Source: Mytilinidion resinicola
Lineage: Eukaryota; Ascomycota; Dothideomycetes; Mytilinidiales; Mytilinidiaceae
Assembly (NCBI RefSeq): GCF_010093595.1
Contig: NW_022985441.1
Location: forward strand, 2,167,358 to 2,219,213
Length of the DNA stretch: 51,856 bases
Reading direction: 5' to 3'
Shown here piece after piece: positions 1 to 11,370 of the stretch. Position 1 is the stretch's first letter, and every line of letters starts with the position of its first letter. The position numbers were made by a program, and so were the translations under genes. The notes beneath the pieces were generated by a model. It was not told the DNA's origin, searched no databases, and saw nothing but the letters and a program-made list of their open reading frames with translations.

Positions 1-23
1 CAACCTGAGTGTTATGAGCCCGG
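1..23 (+). promoter_or_regulatory. Copia 5' LTR end and half-tRNA primer-binding site
   Basis: CAACCTGAGT (1-10) is identical to the end of the LTR at 11361-11370. GTTATGAGCCCGG (11-23) is complementary to the anticodon arm of eukaryotic initiator tRNA-Met (GGGCTCATAAC around the CAU anticodon). This is the internal half-tRNA priming arrangement known for Drosophila copia and some fungal copia elements. Confidence 0.75.
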
Positions 24-165
24 ATACTTATCAGGATCTGCCTTCCTCCCTGCCCTGTTGTTGTTGTTATTGCTTTTTGAACCTTTTTGGTGTTGAGTCA
101 GTCACAACGCCACAAAAACGCCACAGCCGAATCGACTACACAACAGCCCGTGTTCTCTCACCAAT

Positions 166-567
166 ATGCCATCTACTTCCACCTCTGTTGAAAGGATTGT
201 TCTATCCTCCCCTGCCGACTGGAAGCACTGGTTCTTCACCGTCGAAACAAAGGCCTACTCCGGCAATGTATGGGAATATGTCAACCCCAACAAGCTATTT
301 TCTGATGATTCCACGAAACTGAATAAGCCTGGCCGGCCTGCACTACCGGCAGCAGCAAGCAGCGCGGAAACATGGACCCCGGCGGCTAAATTAGATTGGA
401 AACAAGCCCAAGAGAATGCTAAGAAGGAGGAAGATTGCTATAACGCTAAAATCGATGCTATTAACAAACTCCGAGTCTATATTATTAAAACGGTCGTATT
501 GCACTATATACTATTTATTAATAAGGCTAAGACTATATATAAAATGCTAATTAGCCTTAAGAATTAG
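166..567 (+). pseudogene. Copia Gag-like N-terminus, truncated by RIP stops
   Basis: A clean reading frame starts at the ATG at 166. Its first roughly 100 residues have normal codon use (SPADWKHWFFTVETKA, then an Ala/Pro-rich stretch). Around 480-567 the DNA turns AT-rich and the frame ends in TAG; the same frame downstream is littered with TAA and TAG. A short tryptophan-rich start followed by a helical region fits fungal copia Gag proteins, where Gag-Pol is one polyprotein. No zinc knuckle survives. Identification rests on its place between the primer-binding site and the copia polymerase remnants. Confidence 0.65.
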
Positions 568-1458
568 GTAGCTCTATCTAATTAGCTACGCCGCTATAAA
601 CTCCGCATGCTATAGCAGCAGCAGCAAAAGTTTCTAAAGGATTTAAATATTAAATAATAGCTATAGGAATAGATAGTTCTCTATAGAGAATATAAAGAAT
701 ATTAACTACTTAAAGCTGCCGATAATTATCTATAACTTAACTTCCTGCTTTCTATTTAGCTAAAAAATCCCGAATTTTTAATATACTGGCGTAATAAAAT
801 ACACCGCTATATAGCTAGGGCTAAGAATACTCTACTACTTTAGGAACTAGTTAATTTATTCCGTAACTAAAAATAGGAGGCTCTAGCTATTATAGGTAAA
901 ATTACCAGCTATTCTATATTTATAATAATATTTAATAGTATAGAATTAAAGCTACTAAGTACGCCGGCAGCTATATAGGCTACTATAATAGTATCTATAC
1001 TAGCCGCTATAATAGCCTTTATAATAGCCTCTAAAGCTAAAAATAAGCTCCTAGAATATATCTATAAAAAACACTATTTTTTCCGAAATTACCTATATAT
1101 TTATAAAAATAAACAGCTAAATAAATAGAAAAGCAACCTAGCTATAGTAGCTAAGCTTAAGGAAAACCTTAAGAATTAACCTAAAAAATAGCAGGCAATA
1201 GTTTAAAAGCTATAGGAAATAGCTAAGGCTAAAAGGCCTAATACTAGATTAGTTTCTTACTTTATAATTACTATTATTCCGTATAGAATATTCTATTTAT
1301 CTACCTATAGCCTATATAATAGCGTGCTTTTTAACTATATAGCAACTATATATATTTTTAACTACTAAAGCCGGTTTATTAGCAATTTAATACTATTAAA
1401 TAATACTTACTATACTAGTAGCTTAATAGTATTAATTGCTAGCTATAGAATAGCTAAG
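568..1458 (+). other. RIP-destroyed copia Gag/protease region
   Basis: AT-rich sequence with stops in all frames, CpA and TpG nearly absent, and CTATAG/AGCTAT words everywhere. It must be the continuation of the copia polyprotein because it joins the Gag start to the sequence right of the gypsy insertion, but no motif can be read. The last five bases, CTAAG, are the target duplication of the gypsy element. Confidence 0.7.
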
Positions 1459-1726
1459 TATTACAGCTTAAACGGTAAAGCTTACTGCACAGCGTAACAC
1501 GTAATATTAGGACCCGGCGAGAGGCCTTATTATAAGGGCCTATGCGAGCCTTAGCAGGAGTATACCTGCTGACCGCCGCCCTGCCTTTTTATAGCTTCTT
1601 AAGCTACGTCTTATTATTTAACCCGCCTGCCTGCTGTGTATTATAGAATACGTAGTAAATTTAGTTATTACTTCTACCTACCTGCCTAAGCTAGCTAGGG
1701 TAATCCTGCCGCCCAAGACTGTAATA
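1459..1726 (+). repeat. Gypsy 5' LTR (RIP-mutated copy)
   Basis: It aligns end to end with 6951-7218 without length change. It begins TATTACAG where the clean copy begins TGTCACAG, and ends GTAATA for GTAACA. About two dozen differences, nearly all C-to-T or G-to-A relative to the 3' copy, fit RIP rather than age. Confidence 0.92.
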
Positions 1727-3899
1727 TTACGTAGCTCTTTACCCACCTAGCTATCTACCTGCACTGCCGACCTAATATCCTACTTTTTTCCCCTAGTCCT
1801 GCCGGACAGTAAATCCGCGTTTGCCGCCTATATTACTAACTATATACACGAATAGTATAAGTACTGCCGCTAAATATACGAATATATTAATACTGCCTAG
1901 GAAAGCCTTACTAAAAACTACTAAGCCGCACTCCGCATATAAGCCTTAGAATTGGAAATTAAGGAATATAAATAATAGAGCAACTAACTAAAGGCATAAT
2001 TATAAGCTGTCTATAAATACTAGAAAAAAGAAATAAAAAAGCTTACGGATAAACTAGCTTTAGCCCTTACTAAAAGATAGAGAGCAATTAATATAGCTAT
2101 ACCTACTATCCGCACCGCTTTATAAACCCTAATACTGCAAGTACTAACTAAAGGAAATATAGCTAATATAGTATAAACGCCTCTATCTACTTCTAATATA
2201 TTTACCACCTCTGCCCGGCTTTCTAAAAAACAACCTAACCCTAATAAGTTTACAGGTAACTAAAAAAACCTCTGCCGCTTCCTTTCTTAAATCTATAAGA
2301 AAATAACTATTAACTAAAACCGCTTTCCTAACCCCTAAAGCTAAATATTCTATATAAACAGTTGTCTAAGTAGAAACCTGTATACTTAAGTCCTACCGTA
2401 TATTATAAAAGGAAACTATTAACTACCTAATTTTAAAGCTATTCTAGAACTCTTAGAATAAGTATATAGAGACCCTAACTAAGTCCGCAACTTCTGCGCT
2501 AAACTGTTCCGCCTCCGCCAGAATAATAAAGAATTTAGCATTTTTTTTACTAAATTCTAACGCCTAGCTTTAGAAGGAGAGCTTTCTAAGAAAGCTCTAC
2601 TAACCCTTTTAGAAAAAGCTATTAACCGTAAACTAAAGGAAATACTACTCTACTATAAACCCCCTAGCAGGAAGTACTATATATTTGCAAAGTTTCTTTA
2701 AAACCTAGATAACTGCTGTAAATAATATAAAGTATTTACTACTATAACCCTAAAAATATATACTAATATAAATTAAACCTATTAGGAAACACCTGTTCCT
2801 ATAGGAATATAAACTGCTATACCTTAGTTATTACTAAGAGTATCCGGCGCTATAAAAATTATAGAAGTCTCCGGAGACCTAATAAATTTTTTAAAAGGTT
2901 ACTTAACTTAATATAAAAGAAAGGAATATTACTATTACGGATCTAAGAAATACTTTATCTATAACTGCCCTTAGCCTAATAAATACTTTATCTGCTCCCG
3001 CCCTATTTATAAAAATATGTCCTTCCGGAGCCCCTTACCGCCCTCTACTAAATATAAAACCCGGATACTGCTAAAACCTGCTTCTCCCCTATTTTCTACT
3101 TTAATAAAAAAATTAAGCCTAATATAGGTTGTAGCTAGGCTTATATACTGCGCACTATATAAGTATCTATTGCTGCTATCTAAGGGATAACTATTAAAAA
3201 GGAACAGGTTATAAAAGCTAACCTGTTAATTATACCTGTACGTTTAGAATACTAGGGCTAGAGTATTCTAGCGTATAGTATAATTAATAGTAGCTATAAA
3301 GGGAAAGCGCTAGTTAATAAAAACTAGGTAAAGTATTACTGTATCCTAATAATTCCGCTTAAGTACCCTTTTTACCTAGAACTAGCTAATAGAGGCAATT
3401 CTAAAGCGGGTAAAGTAACCTATACTATTTAGGTTTAATTACGGATAAATAAATATTTAGAGACTGTTTAAATAGGGGTAACTAAACTAAGTTATTACCC
3501 GATTATTCTAGGAATCCTGTAGCTACGCCTGTATAATCCTATACCGGACTAGTCCCGTAATATACTATAGTTTATAAGCTAGTACTATTATAAACACTAT
3601 AATATACTGTAAAGAGCAATACGTATATAAGGAATTGCTAATATTCTAAAAAAAAACCGCCCGGAGTACCTGCCGCCTGCACTAAAAAACCTAGAAGAGA
3701 AGAATATAGCACCTATTTCCTTACGCGTATATAGCGCCTACCTATAAAAAGGATATAAACTTTTCTCTATATTACTAGATAATATTAACTATATTCTATC
3801 TAAAAAAAAGAGCTTTAACCTAGACCGCCTGCCTAAAAAACTATAAAAGTTTACTAATATTTTTTCGCCTAAAAATACTAACTACCTGCTACTGCACCG

Positions 3900-5200
3900 C
3901 CCGTATAACTATAAGATTAAGTTAGAAAAAGGAAAAATGCCCTTCTTTAGACCCTTATACCTAATATTCTATAATAAGCTAATAGCTCTAAAAGAATAGG
4001 TAGCAGATAATCTAAAAAAAGGATTTATCCGCCCTAGCTTTTTACCTGCTGCGTTACCTATATTATTTATAAAAAAGCCTGGAGAAGGCCTTCGCTTCTG
4101 CGTTAACTACCGAGCGCTAAATACTATAATAGTTAAGGACCGCTACCCGCTACTGTTAATAAAGGAAACCTTAAGTAACCTAAAAAGGATAAAGTACTTT
4201 ATAAAGATTAATATTATATCTGCCTTTAATAACCTATATATAAAAAAGGGTTAAAAATAGCTTACCGCGTTCCGAACCCGACTAGAACTGTTTAAAACCT
4301 TAGTAATACTATTTAGGCTTACTAGAACCCCTGCAACGTTCTAACAATTTATAAATAATACTCTATAAGAGCATCTTAATATTTTCTATACTACCTACCT
4401 AGATAATATTCTAATTTACAGCCGGAACTAAACTAAACACCTAGAGTATATCCGCACTATACTAAAACTACTATAAAAAGCAGGACTCTACGCAAAGATT
4501 AAGAAATATAAGTTCTTTACCGAAGAAATAATATTCCTAGGTATTATTATAGGAGCTAACAGCCTGTAAATAGACCTAGAGAAAATTAAAGCTATAATAG
4601 ACTAGGAAATACTAACTTACCTAACTAATATATAAGCTTTTATAGGATTTAGAAACTTCTACTGCTAATTTATTAGAGACTTCTTAAAGATTATTACTCT
4701 GCTAGTACGCCTAATAAAAAAGGGCGTTGCCTTTATATAGAATGCTGCCTATTAGAAAGCTTTTACTAAATTAAAAAAAGCCTTTACCTCTGCACCTATT
4801 CTAGCACTGTTTAACTAGAATAAGCCTATTATTATAGAAATAGATACATCTAATTATATCTTAGCTAGCGTCTTATTATAGTATAGAGACAACGGAATCC
4901 TACGCCCTATTATATTCTTCTTAAAAAAGCACTTAGTTGTAGAATACAACTATAAGATATATAATAAAAAACTGCTTACTATTATCTAATACTTTAAAGA
5001 ATAGAGACTAGAGCTTAAAAGCGCCGCCTTATCTATTAAAGTTATTACTAACTACTATAATTTAGAGTACTTTATAATAATAAAACTACTAAACTACCGC
5101 TAGGCCTGCTAGTCTAAATTTCTATCCCGTTTTAACTTTAAAATTATATATTAACCCGGAAAACTTAGGGTAAAGCCCGATTCTTTAACTAGGAGGTTAG
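3900..5200 (+). pseudogene. Gypsy reverse transcriptase/RNase H remnant
   Basis: Around 4060-4250 the frame reads through to the fingers/palm signature ([16 protein letters not shown]), followed by DRYPL and a decayed 'ISAFNNL' (normally D-x-x-x-A-[FY]). At about 4396-4420 YLDNILIYS stands for the Y-x-D-D catalytic box, with the second Asp changed to Asn as RIP would do. RNase H follows near 4840-5100 (EIDTSNY for the usual E-x-D-A-S). Many TAG/TAA codons lie where Gln or Trp belongs. It is clearly Ty3/gypsy Pol and non-functional. Confidence 0.85.
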
Positions 5201-5799
5201 AGGACCTGCCTAAAAAAGGGGATAAATATTTCCGCTACTAAAGCCAGATAATTCTAAAAAGATTAAACTTTAAAAATAAAATAGAAAAAAAAACTATAAA
5301 AAAAGTAACCTTTAAAAATAAAGCTAAAATAATAGCTCTAGCACCCGTAAGAACCTGGTAAGAAGGCTTATTGCTAACTCCTCTAGATAACACCCTATAA
5401 AATAAATAAAAAACTAAGGAAAATATAGAACTACCCTCTATAATTACCGCCCTGCTAAGAATAGTATATAAAAAAGACCCTATCCCGCTATTAGTTCTAA
5501 AAGCCTTAGAAAAAGAACACCGCTGTTATATAAAGCTTATATTAGCTAAATACTAGAAAAAAGGTAAATACCTATACTATTAAAACTGCCTATATATACC
5601 CGACTATAATAAACTAAAGGTAGAACTTCTATATATATACTATAGAAATACTATTACCGGCTACTTTAGAAGATCTAAAATATATAGCCTAATAGCCTGC
5701 AGTTACTACTAGCCCGGAATACTACCTTATATAGACTATTAGGTTAGGAACTGCTAAATATATAAGAAAACTACTCTATTATAAAAAGCCTACTAAAGT

Positions 5800-6600
5800 A
5801 TTCTAAAGCCGCTGCCTATTCCTAAAAAAGCCTGGTATAATATATTAATAGATTTTATTATATACCTGCTGTATAGCGGAAAGTATAATATAATCCTTAT
5901 TATAGTAGACTGCCTAACTAAAATAAAATACTTTCTTACCTATAAAGGGACCTGTAATACGGAAGATATTATAAAACTTTTCCTAAAAAATATCTAGAAA
6001 CTATATAGCCTGCCTGCCTCTATTATATCTAACTAAGGGCCCTAGTTTATAGCTAAATTCTAGAAACACCTAACTAGCTGCCTAAGAATTAACTGCCTAC
6101 TATTAACTATATACTACCCTAAAACTAATAGCTAAACTAAGAAAGCTAACGCTGTTCTAAAATAGTACTTACGGGTATACGTGTTCTATTTATAGAATAA
6201 CTAGGCTAAATAGCTGCTTTTAGCTAAACTGTTAATTAATACTATAAATTCTAAAAGCATCTATATCTCCCCCTTTTTTATAAACTATAGCTTCCACCTA
6301 TATTTAGGTTTTAAGCCGGTTAAACTATTAACCCGCCCGCCTACTAGAAACGCTAAGCGCTTTACTAAGTATATAGAAAAGATTCTAGAATATCTAAAGT
6401 CTAAACTTACTGCCTTCTGTGCCCGATATAAAAATAATATAAACTATAACTGTTGCCCTGCTTATAACTATTAAGTTAATAACTTAGTATAGTTAAATAC
6501 TAAAAATATTAAAACCCTCCGCCTCTAGAAGAAGCTAGATTAGAAGAATCTTAGACTATTCTGCGTAGAGAAGGTTGTTAGCCCTTACGCATACCGCCTA
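5800..6600 (+). pseudogene. Gypsy integrase core remnant
   Basis: Downstream of the RNase H remnant the translation includes a region like IDFIIYLL...IIVDCLTKIKYF...SLPASIISN, which matches the integrase catalytic core (first D in 'D-F-I', then the SDRG/GPQF block, here 'SN-stop-GP-stop-F'). Multiple RIP stops are present. This core runs straight into the clean chromodomain at 6616. Confidence 0.78.
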
Positions 6601-6615
6601 ACCTTACCGGAGAGC

Positions 6616-6915
6616 ATGCGCAACCACAACGTCTTCCACGTTAGTTTACTAAGACCTGCCGCAAATAATCCGCTGCCCGGCCAGCATCAAGAACCACCGC
6701 CGCCAGTTGAAGTCAAAGGCTTAGAGGAGTGGGAAGTCGAGGAAGTTGTCGACTCTCGATGGGAGCGTCGCGGTCGTGGCCGCCCCCGCCTGAAGTACAC
6801 GGTGAAGTGGACCGGATATAACAAAGTCACAGAAGAGCCCGCTAACTATCTGGAACATGCCGAGGAAGCTATCCGGTCGTTCCATCGCTGTTACCCTGAA
6901 AAGCCCGGTCCTTAG
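6616..6915 (+). pseudogene. Intact chromodomain C-terminus of the gypsy integrase
   Basis: The fragment of about 99 residues has normal codons and no stops. It opens with [13 protein letters not shown], the standard link after a gypsy integrase, and contains [20 protein letters not shown] then YTVKWTGYN, the chromodomain core (aromatic-lined groove, W-x-G-Y). It ends PEKPGP then TAG. In chromoviruses this domain steers integration to methylated-H3K9 chromatin. Here it is an isolated tail, because the integrase core upstream is destroyed. The change from RIPed to clean DNA at about 6600 is abrupt. Confidence 0.85.
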
Positions 6916-6934
6916 GCCTCAACAGAGTTCGGCC

Positions 6935-7218
6935 GTAAGGAGGGGAGTACTGTCACAGCTTAAACGGTGAAGCTTGCTGCACAGCGTAACACGTAATGTT
7001 AGGACCCGGCGAGAGGCCTTGTTGCAAGGGCCTATGCGAGCCTTGGCAGGAGTATACCTGCCGACCGCCGCCCTGCCTCCTTATAGCTCCTTAAGCTACG
7101 TCTTATTATTTAACCCGCCTGCCTGCCGTGCATTATAGAACACGTAGTGAATTCAGTTATTACTTTTACCTACCTGCCCGAGCTAGCTAGGGCAATCCTG
7201 CCGCCCGAGACCGTAACA
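6935..7218 (+). repeat. Gypsy polypurine tract and clean 3' LTR
   Basis: The purine-rich tract AAGGAGGGGA (about 6938-6947) lies just before the 3' LTR, which starts TGTCACAG at 6951 and ends GTAACA at 7218. Target duplication CTAAG follows at 7219-7223. Unlike the 5' LTR it shows no RIP. Confidence 0.9.
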
Positions 7219-7223
7219 CTAAG

Positions 7224-9480
7224 ATTTCGCTATAAAGCTTTAATAGTAGCTATTTTACCCTACTATTAAAGGCTGTATATATTCTAGGATTTTACTATAG
7301 TATAGTTTTTCTTAGTAAGCTTAATAAAAAAAAAGGTGTTTTAGTATAATAAGAAAAACTATTTATATAATTTATAATATAGATAAAAAGTTATTTAGGC
7401 CTATATTAAGTAATAAAATAAATAGAATTTTATTAAATTTTATAAAGCTAATTTAAATCTAATAAACTTAATACTATAGCAGCTGGCTAAGTAGATAGCT
7501 ATATATATAGCTATATATATAGCTAAGTAGCCGGCTAAGCAGCCGGCTAAGTAGACGGCTATATATACAGCTATATAGCCGGCTATACAGCAGGCCGTAT
7601 AGTAGGCTATAAAGCCGGCTATATAGATAGCTACGCAGCAGGCCGTAAAGCTAGCTATATAGTAGGCCGTGCAGCTTTTAAACTTTTCGAATATATAACA
7701 GCTAATAGCTACCTACTAAGGGGATTTTCTATTAAAGCCTATACCGGCCGCTGTTATAGTAAATTATCTAAAGATTAACTTTACTATATTCCTAATATAC
7801 TAAAGCCGTTTTATATAACCTCTATAATATAGGCTATACTTAGCTTATTTAATTAAGCTCTAGTAGTTTATTATAGCTCTTAGCTTACTATAGTATTACC
7901 GCCTAAGCTATACTAGCCCCTAGGCTCTATAGTATTTAACTGCTGCTATTATTAAAGATATACTAGAAAGCAGAGTAGAACTTATTAGCCCTACTATTTC
8001 TAAATACTCTAAATATACCTTAAGTAAAGCTAAGTAATAAATCTCCTATATACCTATTTTAAAGCCCTTTAGGCTATTTAAACTTATATAATTTAATATT
8101 ATATATAAAGAATATAGCTATAATAATAATAGCTATACTATCTATTTTTTCTACCTATATATAAAAGTATATATATACCGAATATTTAGTAGTATAGCTA
8201 ATTTAACCTAAATTATTATAGATAAAGTTGCCCTTATTAAAAAGTAATAGAATATTACTATATATACGCTATAAACTAATAGAGAATAATTGCTTAGTAA
8301 TAAATTTAGGGTATAGCACTATAGTAAGGGTATTAAATTTAATTAATCTACAGCCTATAATACTATATAAAATAGTAGAGCAGAGCGCTCTAGCGGAATT
8401 ATTATTAAAAATGCCTGTTATATATAAAAGGAAAGCTAATTACCTATAAATTTATAGCCGGAAGTATATAAAACAGCTGCCTATTTACTTAATAGAACGC
8501 CTACTAAAGCGCTAGGTTAAAAAACTCTAATTACAGCCTTATAGGCTGTAACTAGCAGGCTAATAGACCCCAGCGTGCAGCATCTACGCATATATAGATA
8601 TAGAGTATATCTAATATTAAAAAAGCTACTAAAAATACTAAAAATAACACCCTAAGTAATTATTAGCTATTTTATTAGCTATAAATCGGCTAATATCTAT
8701 AGAATATAGGTGCTAAATAAGAATAAAGTTATTAGGGCACAGGACGTTATATTTAATAAAACGCTATTTTATAACCCTTTATTAGAAAATCTGGCTATAT
8801 AACTACTAATTTAATAGGTAAAGCATATTCTAAATATAAAAAGCCTTTTAAAGCCGCCTATTATATAAACCTACTAAATAATAGAGAATAATAATTCTAA
8901 TAACCCCCTATTTAATAAAATTAAAGTATAACCCTATATAGAGTAATAGTAGCAGCTGCCTATATAGTAGTAGCCGCCTATATAGTAGTAGCAGCCGCCT
9001 GTATAGTAGTAGTAGCCGCCCGGCTTACTAAGCTTAAATAATAACAACTGCTCTAGTAATAGCCGTTTAGAGCCTGCCTTACCTACGCTAAATCCTACGC
9101 TATTACCTAGCTATTTTCCTATAGTATTGCCTATAACCTCTACTATAGTATTACCTACAGCCTTTACTATAGTATTACCTACGGTTTCTACTATAGTATT
9201 ACCTACAGCCTCTACTATAGTATTACCTACAGCCTCTGCTATAGTATTACCTATAGCCTTACTAATAGCCTTACTAACGGCCTTTATAGTAGCTACTATA
9301 GCAGCTTTTTTAAGGCCTACCTATAACTATAAGCCGGCTAAACCCTATACAGCCTTATATATAGTAATTATATAAGCTAAAGCTTTAGATAAATACTTAC
9401 CTACTCTATATACTGCTTTTACTATAGGTATTACTAAAGATAGCTATTAAAAATTCCTTTTAAAGCTACCTAGAAACTAA
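7224..9480 (+). pseudogene. RIP-destroyed copia integrase region with tandem repeats
   Basis: This continues the copia polyprotein to the right of the gypsy insertion. It is AT-rich with stops in every frame. Short open stretches at 8228-8449 and 9127-9375 are not genes. The first lies where integrase should be but has no readable HHCC or DDE motif. The second encodes an eight-residue repeat (STIVLPTA). Low-complexity arrays stand at about 7490-7680 (GCCGGCTA words) and 8945-9020 (TATAGTAGTAGC words). Confidence 0.6.
9117..9265 (+). repeat. 24-bp tandem repeat inside copia Pol remnant
   Basis: About six imperfect copies of TACTATAGTATTACCTACAGCCTC encode STIVLPTA. They sit in the linker between integrase and reverse transcriptase, often low-complexity in copia elements. 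The repetition predates or accompanied the RIP. Confidence 0.75.
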
Positions 9481-10240
9481 AAGTAGCTACTATAGTACTT
9501 TAAGTACTAGAGGTTTATAGCAGCCGCTATTAAAGAACTTAATAGCTTAGTAGAACACGGTAGCTTTATAGCTATAGAAAAAACGCTAGAAATAAAGGCC
9601 CTAGCTATACCGGTTATCTAGGTATTTATATATAAATTTAATAAAAACAGCTTTTTTATACGCTATAAAGCACGCCTATATATACGCAGTAACCTTTAAT
9701 AGCCTATAGAGCTAGACACCTATATAGCTATATTAGCCGGAAAGACCTTTTAGGCCTATATAGCTATTATCTATATAGCTAATTTTAATACCTAGCAGGC
9801 TAATACTATATCGGCCTTTATAAACCTAAAGCTAAATAAAAAAGTATATATCTACTACCCTAATAGCTTCTGCTGTAAAAGCTACCTACTATATATAAAT
9901 AAAGGCCTCTATAGCCTTTACTATTCCCCTCTACTATAGCTAAATAATTAATTAAAAATACTGCGGGAATTAGGGCTTAAAAAGGTACCCGGCGTGCTAT
10001 ACCTATTTATTAATTAATACCTAATTATATTCTTCTATATAGACAATTTTATAGTATACTATATACTATAATATAGCAATAAATTAGCTAATTTTAAACA
10101 TGCCCTAATAGCTTAATATAAGATAAAAAATCTAGGGGAAGTTTTCTAGTTCCTAGGCATTTATATACTCTATAACCGAGCCGCCGGCTAACTATAGCTT
10201 TGCTAGGATTTGTATATTAATAAAATTGCAGGCAAATTCC
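9480..10240 (+). pseudogene. Copia reverse transcriptase remnant
   Basis: Broken frames contain YKARLYIRSNL (the K-A-R-L-V-x-R-G block of copia RT), a GLYSL block, FFYIDNFIVYY (for the Y-V-D-D catalytic box; second Asp now Asn), and GEVF-stop-FLGIYI (for the usual E-x-x-x-F-L-G). Gln and Trp codons are commonly TAG/TAA. After about 10210 the DNA becomes clean again. Confidence 0.82.
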
Positions 10241-11070
10241 GGCAGAAGGAGGCCCTCCGTGTGCATACGCCGATGGCTATAGATGGCCTTATTCCCTATA
10301 AAGCCGCAGCAGCTAGTGCATCCTCTATCTACAGCTATTAACAGAAAATAGGGTTATTGCTCTATGCAGCTATTAATACACGGCCGGATATAGCCCGTAC
10401 AACCTTACGGCTGGCCAAATTTGCCAGGAACCCGTCGCCCGCTCACCACTATACTGCTAACCGAGCACTTGCCTATCTCTATTAAACAAGGGGATATGCA
10501 CTGCAGTATTCTGCCTCCACAATCAACACCGATCAAATGCTTGTACGAGCCAGCGATGCCAGCTTTGCCGACGACGTTGCTACACGCCGAAGCTCACAAG
10601 GATATATCCTGAAGCTTTTTGGTGGCCCTGTCAATTGGAAGGCCACCAAACAAACGCACGTGACGAAGTCCTCCACCGATGCAGAGCTTACAGCTATATC
10701 GGCAGCTGTGTCGGAATTCATGTGGTGGCAACGCCTATTTGTACACCTAGATCTAGCCCTAGAGGGCAACCAGGCCATTTCCGTGCTGTGCGATAACCAG
10801 CAAACCATCCGGCTACTTACAACGGCCGGCAGCAAGCTTACTACTAGCCTTAAGCACGTTGATATACACAGCCACTGGCTACGCCAAGAAGTACAAGCCG
10901 GCAACATACAAATTGAATGGATTGCATCCGAACGTATGATAGCAGACGGCTTTACAAAGGTCCTATCTCGACAGAAACACGAGAATTTCGTTCGACAGCT
11001 CAACCTCGTTGATATATTCGATCGCATCGGCCAGGGCACCACGGCCAATGAATCCGACGGCGACAAATAG
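10240..11070 (+). pseudogene. Copia RT C-terminus and RNase H, un-RIPed
   Basis: Clean sequence begins with the RT thumb (IGLLLYAAINTRPDIA, then RLAKFARNPSP), interrupted by two TAA codons. An open frame from 10537 to the TAG before 11071 covers copia RNase HI: ASDASFADD (catalytic Asp), SSTDAELTAIS (catalytic Glu within S-T-x-A-E), VLCDNQQTI (catalytic Asp in C-D-N) and LKHVDIHSHWLRQ with the terminal histidine region. Catalytic residues are all present. It ends TAG 83 bp before the 3' LTR, as in copia polyproteins. As the upstream frame is broken it is a fragment. Confidence 0.88.
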
Positions 11071-11140
11071 CCCTACAAACACCACAAATTGCCAAGATTT
11101 CCTATATCTCATGCACTTCTACAGTCTCATCTCTCTTCCG

Positions 11141-11370
11141 AAGTTGGGGGGTGACTTGGAGTTGCTGGCATAGTAGCTGCCTACATGCCTAGCCAGTTAC
11201 AACTTCTACAGAGAGGGGTTGGGGTACGGTGGCCTACCGTGCCTACCGTGCCTACTGCTGTCTCTAATCAGTGCTTCTGCCTACGCGTACAGTCACTTCC
11301 TACGTAGTATATAGTTTGGCCTTCGGGCCCCCGAAATAAGACAGAGTTCACGTCAATTTGCAACCTGAGT
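11141..11370 (+). repeat. Copia polypurine tract and 3' LTR (217 bp)
   Basis: AAGTTGGGGGGTG (11141-11153) is followed by the LTR start ACTTGGAGTTG at 11154. The LTR ends AGAGTTCACGTCAATTTG CAACCTGAGT at 11370. TAGTATATAG near 11305-11314 is a TATA-like box. Its ends resemble those of the 273-bp solo LTRs in this window (ACTC[AG]GGTTG ... CAACCTGAGT), so they are related subfamilies. The flank CTTGT (11371-11375) is one target copy. Confidence 0.85.

Larger units (their letters stand above)
1459..7218 (+). mobile_element. Nested Ty3/gypsy chromovirus with 5-bp target duplication
   Basis: The 268-bp LTRs (1459-1726 and 6951-7218) are flanked by CTAAG at 1454-1458 and 7219-7223. The order RT, RNase H, integrase, chromodomain defines a chromovirus. 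The element inserted into the copia element, so it is younger, but both were then hit by RIP. Almost everything from the 5' LTR to about 6600 is C-to-T/G-to-A mutated, while 6600-7218 (chromodomain, purine tract, 3' LTR) is intact. No complete reading frame remains, so the copy cannot move by itself. Confidence 0.93.
1..11370 (+). mobile_element. Ty1/copia LTR retrotransposon, RIP-damaged, 5' LTR mostly outside the window
   Basis: The first ten bases match the last ten of the LTR ending at 11370. A primer-binding site follows at 11, a Gag-like start at 166, copia reverse transcriptase remnants at about 9480-10190, a clean RNase H segment to 11070, a purine tract at 11141-11153 and a 217-bp LTR at 11154-11370. 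The RT-RNase H order with the integrase upstream is that of copia. A gypsy element interrupts it at 1459-7218. The interior between about 500 and 10200 is AT-rich, poor in CpA/TpG and full of stops, as RIP produces; both ends are clean. The right flank begins CTTGT, presumably one copy of the target duplication; the other would lie left of the window. Confidence 0.9.

Noticed and set aside
9127..9375. 82-codon frame with IVLPT repeats as a host protein
   Set aside because: Lies in RIP-mutated copia sequence between integrase and reverse transcriptase remnants.
10533..11066. 177-codon minus-strand frame opposite the copia RNase H
   Set aside because: Antisense shadow; the plus strand has the catalytic RNase H motifs.
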